In this document: positions 1 through 6,396 of the stretch, piece after piece
How the letters are laid out: each line of letters starts with the position of its first letter
Numbering within the stretch: the first letter of the stretch is position 1
Origin: Candidatus Hydrogenedentota bacterium
GTDB taxonomy: Bacteria; Hydrogenedentota; Hydrogenedentia; Hydrogenedentales; SLHB01
DNA length: 11,914 nucleotides
NCBI GenBank assembly: GCA_023384315.1
Contig: JAHDWY010000062.1
Coordinates: 1 to 11,914, forward strand
Direction of reading: 5' to 3'
Translations under genes and position numbers: made by a program
The notes under the pieces: generated by a model
What the model saw: the letters and a program-made list of their open reading frames with translations, nothing else
Databases searched by the model: none
Told to the model about the DNA's origin: nothing

Positions 1-237
1 TACCCCTTCGGATCCCTCTACCGCTACGAAAGCGATGTGCGCCCCAGCACCTACTGGCTCCGGCGAATCGCAGGACGTTTCCGGCACAGCGTCTGGCTCA
101 ATCCAATCCCGCGCCACGCCTGGGAGACCACGTACGGCGCCTGGACCCTCAACCGGATCCGCGAAATCTTCCACATGGAAGACATGACCCTCGGCGGCAT
201 CAAAGGCATGGTCGAATTCCTCAGCGAAACGCGCTGA
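1..237 (+). CDS. VWA-domain CoxE-like protein, C-terminal fragment
   Basis: The frame is open from the left edge and stops at TGA 235-237, so only the last 78 residues are present; the GTG at 37 is an internal codon, not a believable start. The visible tail includes YPFGSLYRYES, then WLNPIPRHAWETTYGA and a closing helix around MTLGGIKGMVEFL. This order (a W-NP-W stretch followed by a final 'M-L-GG---MV-FL' segment) is how CoxE-like von Willebrand A proteins end; in that family the segment closes the metal-binding (MIDAS) fold. Such proteins usually pair with a MoxR-type AAA+ ATPase and act in assembling or remodelling other complexes. The MIDAS DxSxS motif lies outside the window, so the assignment rests on the tail alone. 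The gene ends 87 bases before the next start and shows no obvious terminator. Confidence 0.6.
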   Translation, partial: YPFGSLYRYESDVRPSTYWLRRIAGRFRHSVWLNPIPRHAWETTYGAWTLNRIREIFHMEDMTLGGIKGMVEFLSETR

Positions 238-286
238 GGTTGAACTTATGTCCTTATGGTTCATTCAGCCCATTTGGTACACCACT

Positions 287-314
287 TGACCGAGAGCGCC
301 AAATGGCATAAACT
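287..314 (+). promoter_or_regulatory. Possible promoter of the toxin-antitoxin pair
   Basis: TTGACC (287-292) and TAAACT (309-314) are separated by 16 bases. A start of transcription about 7 bases downstream would fall near 321, only a few bases before the ATG at 325, so the antitoxin message could be almost leaderless. No Shine-Dalgarno sequence precedes 325, which fits that reading. The boxes are imperfect, so this is a moderate-to-weak call. Confidence 0.35.
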
Positions 315-324
315 GATCCGCAAT

Positions 325-777
325 ATGGCGAAGTCGTTCACAAAAATGAAATCGGCCGCTCGGGAAGAGATCGCCGTCTATGGTGCCTCCGTCGGGTTGC
401 GCACCGCCAACCGTGCCACCGTCATCAAACGGCTCAAAGAAGGTCTGCCCGCGGCCGCTTTCGATAAGCTGCAAGACGCCATGGATGTCCCGGGCGCCGA
501 ACTCGCGCGCGTCGTGAACATCGCGCCGCGCACCCTTGCCCGGCGTAAGAAGACCGGACGCCTACAGTCCGATGAGTCGGAGCGCCTGCTCCGAATCGGC
601 GTGCTTTTTGACCGGGCGAAGGAAGTGCTCGGCGGTGCAGAACCGGCGCGCAACTGGCTGAAGTCTCCGAAGCGCGCGCTGGCCGGCCGCTCTCCACTGG
701 ACTACGCGGATACGGAACCCGGCGCGCGGGAGGTGGAAGAATTGCTCGGCCGGATCGAGTATGGGGTCTTCGGTTGA
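325..777 (+). CDS. Xre/MbcA/ParS-type antitoxin (DUF2384 family)
   Basis: Antitoxin of a RES-Xre type II toxin-antitoxin pair; it should neutralise the downstream RES toxin by direct binding and repress the shared promoter. From ATG 325 the protein is 150 residues, the usual family size. Residues 41-80 form an Xre-like helix-turn-helix (LPAAAFDKLQ, then GAELARVVNIAPRTLARRKK). Residues about 95-150 are the toxin-binding DUF2384 domain, with ARNWLKSPKRAL, GRSPLD (121-126) and the closing REVEELLGRIEYGVFG. In solved family members the antitoxin C-terminus plugs the toxin active site, and this protein ends in that same short tail. An in-frame ATG at 256 would add 23 residues (MVHSAHLVHH...) that look unlike the family, so I prefer 325. 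The stop overlaps the toxin start. Confidence 0.87.
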   Translation: MAKSFTKMKSAAREEIAVYGASVGLRTANRATVIKRLKEGLPAAAFDKLQDAMDVPGAELARVVNIAPRTLARRKKTGRLQSDESERLLRIGVLFDRAKEVLGGAEPARNWLKSPKRALAGRSPLDYADTEPGAREVEELLGRIEYGVFG

Positions 778-1235
778 CCATCCATGCGTGGCGCCTGGTC
801 AAAGCGCACCGCGCGAACGACGCATTCAGCGGAGAAGGTGCCAGCCGGTACCCGGGCCGCTGGAATCGCCGCGGCGTCCCGGTCGTCTACACCGCAGGCA
901 GCCTTTCGCTCGCAGCCTTAGAGGTCCTCGCCAATCTGGACGATGCCTCACTCATCACGGACTACGTATCCATTCCGGTGTCCTTTGATGAGCGCCTTTG
1001 TCAGAACCTGGACACTCGAAGACTTCCCAACGACTGGAGATCCAATCCGGCCCCGACCGCGACCCGAGATGTTGGTAGTGAATGGGCCCTGTCCGGTGCG
1101 TCGTGTATCTTGCGGGTTCCCAGTGCAATAATCCCGTCCGAATTCAACTACCTCATCAACCCCGGCCACCGCGATTTCACCCGCATCAAGGTCGGTGCGA
1201 CCACCGATTTTACCTGGGACAATCGGCTTATCTGA
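774..1235 (+). CDS. RES-domain toxin (NAD+-targeting)
   Basis: Toxin of the RES-Xre pair. Characterised relatives attack NAD+ (MbcT is an NAD+ phosphorylase, other RES toxins deplete NAD+) or ADP-ribosylate a host enzyme (ParT). The 153-residue protein spans one RES domain with the named residues in place: Arg29 in YPGRWN, Tyr39 in VVYTAGS, Glu50 in LAALEVLANL, and Ser117 in the VPSAIIPSEFNYLINPGH block that also supplies Asn125, Asn129 and His132. It therefore looks catalytically intact. The start is TTG 774-776, overlapping the antitoxin stop as TTGA, which suggests translational coupling and keeps toxin output low relative to antitoxin. No separate promoter is visible. Which reaction this member performs cannot be decided from sequence. 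Confidence 0.9.
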   Translation: MTIHAWRLVKAHRANDAFSGEGASRYPGRWNRRGVPVVYTAGSLSLAALEVLANLDDASLITDYVSIPVSFDERLCQNLDTRRLPNDWRSNPAPTATRDVGSEWALSGASCILRVPSAIIPSEFNYLINPGHRDFTRIKVGATTDFTWDNRLI

Positions 1236-1283
1236 CAGCGGATAAAAGGTTTAGGGGGAGAGCTTATGGTTTTCTTGGTGAAC

Positions 1284-1312
1284 TTGACTGACAGTCATTA
1301 ATGGGGTATATT
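1284..1312 (+). promoter_or_regulatory. Sigma70-type promoter of the tetR-efflux operon
   Basis: TTGACT (1284-1289) and TATATT (1307-1312) are separated by exactly 17 bases, the best promoter match in the window. Transcription would start near 1319. The leader is short, and a GAGGAG ribosome site (1334-1339) sits 5 bases before the ATG at 1345. Palindromes overlap the -35 box and the expected start site, as expected for a repressible promoter. Confidence 0.75.
1285..1297. promoter_or_regulatory. Palindromic operator 1 (TGACTGACAGTCA)
   Basis: A perfect 13-bp palindrome with 6-base arms around a central A. It overlaps five of the six bases of the -35 box. Size, symmetry and position are typical of TetR-family operators, and the neighbouring gene encodes such a regulator, so autoregulation is the natural inference. 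Confidence 0.6.
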
Positions 1313-1318
1313 CAATTG

Positions 1319-1331
1319 TGAACGTTGTTCA
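1319..1331. promoter_or_regulatory. Palindromic operator 2 (TGAACGTTGTTCA)
   Basis: A 13-bp palindrome with 5-base arms and a 3-base centre, lying over the expected transcription start. It shares the TGA...TCA outer frame with the palindrome at 1285-1297; the two centres are 34 bases apart, about three helical turns. It is probably a second binding site for the same TetR-family protein. Confidence 0.5.
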
Positions 1332-1344
1332 TTGAGGAGTTGCC

Positions 1345-1986
1345 ATGGTACCGGTTAGTGCTCAGCCCGCCTCCAAACCTGTCGGCCGGCGCGACCGCCG
1401 AAAAGCCGAGGTCCGCGCCCGTATCATCGATGCCTCGCTAGAGCTTTTCAGCAAGCAGGATTACGTCGACACTACGGTTGAACAGATTACGGAGGCGGCG
1501 GATGTCGGCAAAGGCACCTTCTTCAACTATTTCGATTGCAAAGAGCAGGTGTTGAGCGGCCTCAGCGTGCGCCAGCTCGCCCGGATCGAAGACGCCGTGG
1601 ACCAGGCGATCCGGGATGAGCGGCCTACCGAAGAGACTCTCCGCAGGATCCTTCACCTTACCGCGGACACGCCGGGAAAGAGCCGCACGCTGATGCGCAA
1701 TCTACTGGTCGGGAACTTCTCCAGCGAGCAATCCAGCGATTATCTCCGCGAGTACGTGGAGAAGGCGTTGGGCGCTGTCCAGGAACTACTCCGCTGGGCG
1801 CGCGAGCGCGGGGAAGTTGTCTCAACGGAAAGCGTCGAGTCACAGGCTCGCCGGTTCATACAGGTGTACATGGGCGTCACGATGATGTGGGTCATTCAGC
1901 CCGGCATCTCGCTTCACGAGTGGCTGGACGTCTGTATCACGCACTATTGGCAGAGTATCGCCGCGGACGGCGGCAAGCAAATGTAA
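1345..1986 (+). CDS. TetR/AcrR-family transcriptional regulator
   Basis: One-component repressor, 213 residues, the normal TetR size. Residues about 21-70 are the DNA-binding domain: helix RARIIDASLELFSK, then TTVEQITEAADVGKGTFFNYF with the helix-turn-helix, and the closing CKEQVL. The rest is a helical ligand-binding and dimerisation domain that is not conserved enough to name a ligand. It is the first gene of a co-directional run with an RND adaptor (62 bases downstream) and permease, the standard arrangement for a local repressor of a drug or solvent efflux operon. Two palindromes in its own promoter (1285-1297 and 1319-1331) suggest it represses itself and the transporter, with ligand binding releasing both. 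The start ATG 1345 is fixed by a GAGGAG ribosome site. Confidence 0.9.
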   Translation: MVPVSAQPASKPVGRRDRRKAEVRARIIDASLELFSKQDYVDTTVEQITEAADVGKGTFFNYFDCKEQVLSGLSVRQLARIEDAVDQAIRDERPTEETLRRILHLTADTPGKSRTLMRNLLVGNFSSEQSSDYLREYVEKALGAVQELLRWARERGEVVSTESVESQARRFIQVYMGVTMMWVIQPGISLHEWLDVCITHYWQSIAADGGKQM

Positions 1987-2048
1987 CCGTCCACACCGGA
2001 TTCGGGTCGGGGGGCCGGAATCCACAACGTCTCGGGGGAGCGTGTGCA

Positions 2049-3266
2049 ATGGAAAGTCGCCTCGTCGGACGGACACTCCGATTGACCGCAGTCCTTGGCG
2101 CTGTCGCTGCGGCGACAGCCACCGTGTGGACGCTCTCGGTTAACGCGAGAGCCGGGGGGGACGGCGCAGATTCCCACGCGATGTCAGCGTCGCGACAGGT
2201 GACCGTTCACTCGACGCCGATGCGTGTCCACGTGTTCGAGGAGCGCGTCCAGGTGCAGGGCACGCTCAAGGCTGTACGCTATGCGGATGTTGCCGCGCGC
2301 ATTGGCGGACCGCTTGAATCCATCCTCGTGAGTGAAGGGAACGCCGTGGTTGCGGGCGAGACCATTCTCTTTCAAATCGACTCCGCGAATCTCGAACGCA
2401 CGCTACAGATTGTCCGCCAAGATCTGGACGTTGCCAAGTGCGCGCTTCGCGAGTCCCAGGCCAATCGCGAGCGTCTCCAAGCAATTCTGGACAAGGCAAA
2501 GCTTGACTTCGAACGCAGTAAACGGCTGTACGAGCAATCGGTAGGTTCGTTGTCGCGTGTCGAGCAGCTCGAGTCTGAGTACAAGCAGGCGGACGCATCG
2601 ATTCGGCATGCGGACAGTCAGGTCGATCTGGCTTCGGAAAAAGTGGAACAAGCGCAGACCGCCGTCGAGATTTCCGCAAAAAACCTGCGCGATTCCCGCG
2701 CGGTGGCGCCCATCAATGGGCGCGTCAGCGTCCAGTACCTGGAGGCGGGGGAGAACGCTTCGGTTGGTGAGCCGGTGATCCGTATCGAAGATCCCTCCAC
2801 GCTGGAAGTCAGTGTGTATCTTCCCGCCCAGTACTACCCCGGGGTCGTTGCCGGGCAAACGCAGGTCGACCTCGACGTATACAGCATCTGCATTCCCGGC
2901 CAAACCGTCTCGTACAAAAGCCCGACAATCGATCCCGCCCTGCGCACGTTTGAAGTAAGATGCGTCCTGTCCGACCCGCCGGATTGCGTCGTACCGGGCG
3001 CTATGGCAGACGCGCGGATCATCCTGCAGCGGCATGAAGGGCTTGGGGTTCCGGTCGATGCGGTTCAGGAGCGCGACGGACGGCCGGTGATCTTTATCGT
3101 GGATTCCGATGTTGCCCGCATGACTCCTGTGGCGGTGGGCCTGCAATCGGACGGACTCATCGAATGCCACGGCGAAGGCCTTGCGGAGGGATTGTCCGTG
3201 GTCACCCTCGGCCAGTACTTGCTGAATGATGGCGATTCAATACGCGTGGAACATGAGGCCGGCTGA
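2049..3266 (+). CDS. RND efflux periplasmic adaptor subunit (MFP/HlyD-type)
   Basis: Periplasmic adaptor that would link an inner-membrane RND pump to an outer-membrane channel. From ATG 2049 it has 405 residues, normal for the family, and a GGGGGAG ribosome site ends 8 bases upstream. The frame stays open back to 1887, but that would overlap tetR out of frame. Residues 10-30 are hydrophobic and are followed by VNARAGG, so it is either a cleaved export signal or an N-terminal anchor; no lipobox cysteine is present. Next come the first half of the lipoyl-like barrel (about 77-112: IGGPLESILVSEGNAVVAGE), a long heptad-rich coiled coil (about 113-212), the second half (RAVAPINGRVSVQYLEAGENASVGEP, 217-242), a beta-barrel domain and a membrane-proximal domain (PVDAVQERDGRPVIFIVD onwards). 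The stop shares its A with the permease ATG (TGATG). Confidence 0.9.
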   Translation: MESRLVGRTLRLTAVLGAVAAATATVWTLSVNARAGGDGADSHAMSASRQVTVHSTPMRVHVFEERVQVQGTLKAVRYADVAARIGGPLESILVSEGNAVVAGETILFQIDSANLERTLQIVRQDLDVAKCALRESQANRERLQAILDKAKLDFERSKRLYEQSVGSLSRVEQLESEYKQADASIRHADSQVDLASEKVEQAQTAVEISAKNLRDSRAVAPINGRVSVQYLEAGENASVGEPVIRIEDPSTLEVSVYLPAQYYPGVVAGQTQVDLDVYSICIPGQTVSYKSPTIDPALRTFEVRCVLSDPPDCVVPGAMADARIILQRHEGLGVPVDAVQERDGRPVIFIVDSDVARMTPVAVGLQSDGLIECHGEGLAEGLSVVTLGQYLLNDGDSIRVEHEAG

Positions 3267-6200
3267 TGTTTCTATCCAACGCCTCCATACGCCGTCCCGT
3301 CGCGATGGGTTCGCTCATCATCGCGCTCGCCCTGCTCGGGCTGAACGCCTACCGCAAGATGGGGCTCGAGTTCATGCCGAAAGTGGACGTCCCCTATATC
3401 ACGATCGTGACCCCCTATCCCGGCGCCAGTCCCACCGAGATTGAGACGGATATTGCCAAGCGCATCGAAGATGCGGTCGTGAGCATCGACGGGCTCAAAC
3501 ACGTGTCTTCATCCTGCATGGAGAACGTATGCCAGAACCTGCTCGAATTCGAGATCGAAATTGATGTGGATGTGGCGGCTAACGACGTGCGCGAACAGTT
3601 GGACCTTATCGTCAACGAACTTCCCGAGAGTGCGGAACAACCCCAGGTCCTGAAGTTCGACATCAACGCGAAGCCGATTGTCACGCTGGCGCTGAAAGGA
3701 AGTCTGTCCACGGAGGAACTCTACGACTACGCCGACAACTCCTTGCGAGACCGCCTCTCTGTGATTCAGGGTGTCGCCGATGTGCAGGTGTTGGGCGGGG
3801 CCGAGCGGGAAGTGCAGGTTCGTCTCGACCGCAGCAAGCTCGCGGAGCGTAGCCTTACCAGCATGGACATCGTCCATGCGATTCAGGAGAATGTGAGGAC
3901 CATCCCCTCGGGCCGGGTTCGCGAGATGGGCCGGGAATACACGGTCAAGTTCGATGCCGAATTCGACCGCGTCGCCGATCTCGCCATGCTCGAAGTCACC
4001 AACCGTGACGGTGCCCGCGTTTACCTTGGAGATGTGGCCTATGTGGCGATGACGAGCGCGGAACTGCGGCAGACGGCCTTTGTCGACGGCGAGCCGTGTA
4101 TCGGATTGCGCGTCGTGAAGAAGGCGGACGCAAACGCGGTCCGCGTGGTGGAGCGTGTACGCGACGCTACCCAAGAGTTGGAGGATACTCTGCCTGGCGG
4201 CGCGGAACTCGTCTGGGTGAGCGACGACGGTGGCTTTGTTGAATCCAGCGTCGATAGCGCGACCAGCAACATTACGCAAGGCGTCTTGCTTACGGCCCTC
4301 ATTCTGTTCTTGTTCCTTTACAACTTCCGGACCACTCTCATCGTGGCGGTGACGATGCCCTTGACCATCGTGATCAGCCTTTTCTTCCTCCAGTTCCTCG
4401 GGTACACGCTCAACACATCGACGCTACTGGCCCTGGGGCTGTCGGTCGGTATTCTCGTCACCAATTCCATCGTCGTACTCGAGAGCATCGCGAAACGATT
4501 CGCGGCGGGATTGGACGCTCACGAGGCAGCCCGCCAGGGATCGCGCGACGTCGTAGTGGCCGTGCTCGCCAGCGCCGGAACGAACATCGTCGTGCTCTTT
4601 CCAATCATTATCATGGGCAGTATGGTCGGCCGCTTCTTCCGGCCCTTCGCGACCACCATGGTGGTTGTGACCGTCGTATCCCTCTTCATTTCCTTCACTC
4701 TGACGCCGCTCCTCTGCGCCCTGCTGCTGCGGAGGACCGAGGAGCGCACGCGACTTGCGCGACTCGAACGATGGTGGAACCGCGGTCTTGACGCCGTGGC
4801 CGCGCGCTACGCGGAAACGCTCCGGTTCTTCGAAAGGCGTCGCGCCGCAGCATTAGGCGTCTTGACGATGGTGGCTGTGGTCTTCGTCGCGGCGATGGCT
4901 GCCGGTTCGACGCTCGGTTCCACCATGATGGCGGAATCGGACCAGGGCCAAGTGTTTGTCAAGCTCGAGTATCCCACGTACTACGATTTGACCCGGACTA
5001 CACAACGTGTCCAGGAGGTGGAACGGCAGCTTCAGGACTTGCCCAGCTTGCTTCACGTCTACACCACCATCGGGAAGGTCGAAGGCATGATCGGCCAGAC
5101 TTCCGAAGGCGTGCATCTCGCCCAGGTCTTGTTGCGGTTTGTCGACAAGACGCAGCGCAGGGAAACCATGCAAAACCTGTTGGGCGAGATTCGAGGGCGG
5201 CTTGCGGCCGTCCCCGATTGTGTTGTCACCGTAAACGTTCCCAGCATCATTGGCGGTCAGGCAAGCCCAATTCAGTTGCAGATTGCAGGCGACGATTTGC
5301 CCACGCTGGAGCGTTTGGCCTTGGAAACCCACGCACGAGTCCAAACCCTTTCGGGCATTGAGAACCCCGATACCACGGTACGGCAGGGAAAGCCCGAACT
5401 GCGGGTCGTTCCCCGCCGCGCGGTGTTGTCGGACTTGGATATTCCGGCCACCGCGCTCGGCTATGCGCTTCGCGGAAACCTCGAGGGCATCAAATCGGGC
5501 ATCTACAAGCAAGGCGACCGTTCCTACGACATCCGCGTGAAACTCGACGAACAGCCTGGCAAAGACCAAGTCGAATCGTTTCAGTTTCCCGCCGCGCCGG
5601 GCAATGCCGTCATGCTGACGAACTACGCCCGCGTCGAGGAACGAACGGCGCCCATCCAGATCACACGGGACGACAAACGCCGCGTCGCGAAACTCTTTGC
5701 AGAACTGCAAGAAACCAAGCCCTTGGGCGACGCTGTCGCAGAGATCAACCGGATTCTTGATTCCGAAATGAATCTGCCGTCCGGATACTCGTATGACCAT
5801 CGCGGTGACTACGAAATCATGAGTGAAGCGCAAGAAGCCTTCATCGAGGCGGGAGTTATTGCGGTCGTACTGACCTTTCTCGTGCTGGCCGCGATTCTCG
5901 AATCGTTCCGCCAGCCTCTGGTCATTCTGCTCACCTTGCCGCTTGGTCTCATCGGGGTCGTATTGGCTCTTTACCTCACCGGTGAGAGCATTTCCATGTT
6001 TGTTTTGCTGGGTTCAGTCATGCTCGTCGGGATTGTCGTGAACAACGCCATCCTCGTGATGGACCGAGTCAATCAACACGTCGCCCAGGGCGCCGACCGC
6101 CATGAGGCCATGATCCTCGCCTCCATGGAAGTGTTCAGGCCCATCGTCATGATTACCCTGGCTGCTGCGCTTGGCATGTTGCCCCTGGCCCTCGGTCAAG

Positions 6201-6346
6201 GCATTGGCAGCGAGCTGCGCGCCGGCATCGGCATCACCTCCGTCGGTGGAATCGTCGTGTCGGCCCTGCTTACTCTAGTCGTGCTGCCCATCGCCTACTC
6301 TCTCTTTCCCCGCCGGGGCCGCCCTATTCAGGTCCCCACCACCTGA
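3266..6346 (+). CDS. RND efflux permease, AcrB/HAE1-type, lacking the usual proton-relay residues
   Basis: Inner-membrane RND transporter of 1026 residues, the full AcrB-like length with two repeated halves. TM1 follows the start (RRPVAMGSLIIALALLGLNAY); porter segments follow, including GLEFMPKVDVPYITI and PYPGASPTEIE. TM2-6 cover about residues 330-490 and the second-half TM block runs from about 853 to 1015. The start ATG overlaps the adaptor stop, so the two are co-translated. By hand alignment with E. coli AcrB, TM4 reads GILVTNSIVVLE where AcrB has VDDAIVVVE (D407, D408 become T399, N400). TM10 reads GIVVNNAILVMD (K940 becomes N926). TM11 reads VFRPIVMIT (R971 becomes V956, T978 becomes I963). 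A VNN form of TM10 is familiar in distant RND relatives, which usually keep an acid in TM4; here that acid is Thr. No outer-membrane factor is nearby. The family call is firm; substrate and coupling ion are unknown. Confidence 0.92.
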   Translation: MFLSNASIRRPVAMGSLIIALALLGLNAYRKMGLEFMPKVDVPYITIVTPYPGASPTEIETDIAKRIEDAVVSIDGLKHVSSSCMENVCQNLLEFEIEIDVDVAANDVREQLDLIVNELPESAEQPQVLKFDINAKPIVTLALKGSLSTEELYDYADNSLRDRLSVIQGVADVQVLGGAEREVQVRLDRSKLAERSLTSMDIVHAIQENVRTIPSGRVREMGREYTVKFDAEFDRVADLAMLEVTNRDGARVYLGDVAYVAMTSAELRQTAFVDGEPCIGLRVVKKADANAVRVVERVRDATQELEDTLPGGAELVWVSDDGGFVESSVDSATSNITQGVLLTALILFLFLYNFRTTLIVAVTMPLTIVISLFFLQFLGYTLNTSTLLALGLSVGILVTNSIVVLESIAKRFAAGLDAHEAARQGSRDVVVAVLASAGTNIVVLFPIIIMGSMVGRFFRPFATTMVVVTVVSLFISFTLTPLLCALLLRRTEERTRLARLERWWNRGLDAVAARYAETLRFFERRRAAALGVLTMVAVVFVAAMAAGSTLGSTMMAESDQGQVFVKLEYPTYYDLTRTTQRVQEVERQLQDLPSLLHVYTTIGKVEGMIGQTSEGVHLAQVLLRFVDKTQRRETMQNLLGEIRGRLAAVPDCVVTVNVPSIIGGQASPIQLQIAGDDLPTLERLALETHARVQTLSGIENPDTTVRQGKPELRVVPRRAVLSDLDIPATALGYALRGNLEGIKSGIYKQGDRSYDIRVKLDEQPGKDQVESFQFPAAPGNAVMLTNYARVEERTAPIQITRDDKRRVAKLFAELQETKPLGDAVAEINRILDSEMNLPSGYSYDHRGDYEIMSEAQEAFIEAGVIAVVLTFLVLAAILESFRQPLVILLTLPLGLIGVVLALYLTGESISMFVLLGSVMLVGIVVNNAILVMDRVNQHVAQGADRHEAMILASMEVFRPIVMITLAAALGMLPLALGQGIGSELRAGIGITSVGGIVVSALLTLVVLPIAYSLFPRRGRPIQVPTT

Positions 6347-6367
6347 ACCGGGGCAGTTGCCGGGCGC

Positions 6368-6396
6368 GGTCCCAACGCGGCATGATGTGCGGGACC
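6368..6396 (+). other. Small hairpin over the upstream start of the next gene
   Basis: GGTCCC (6368-6373) and GGGACC (6391-6396) can pair, placing the ATG at 6382 in the loop. The stem is only 6 bp, so a role is speculative. If it forms in mRNA it would hinder initiation at 6382 and favour the in-frame ATG at 6424. Confidence 0.25.

Noticed and set aside
1887..2048. Upstream extension of the adaptor gene, overlapping tetR
   Set aside because: The added 54 residues are the shifted frame of the tetR end and lack export features; ATG 2049 has a ribosome site and begins directly at the membrane or signal segment.
4853..5833. 326-codon minus-strand frame inside the permease gene
   Set aside because: It is a mirror frame of strongly supported RND coding sequence, a common artefact in GC-rich DNA, and shows no domain.
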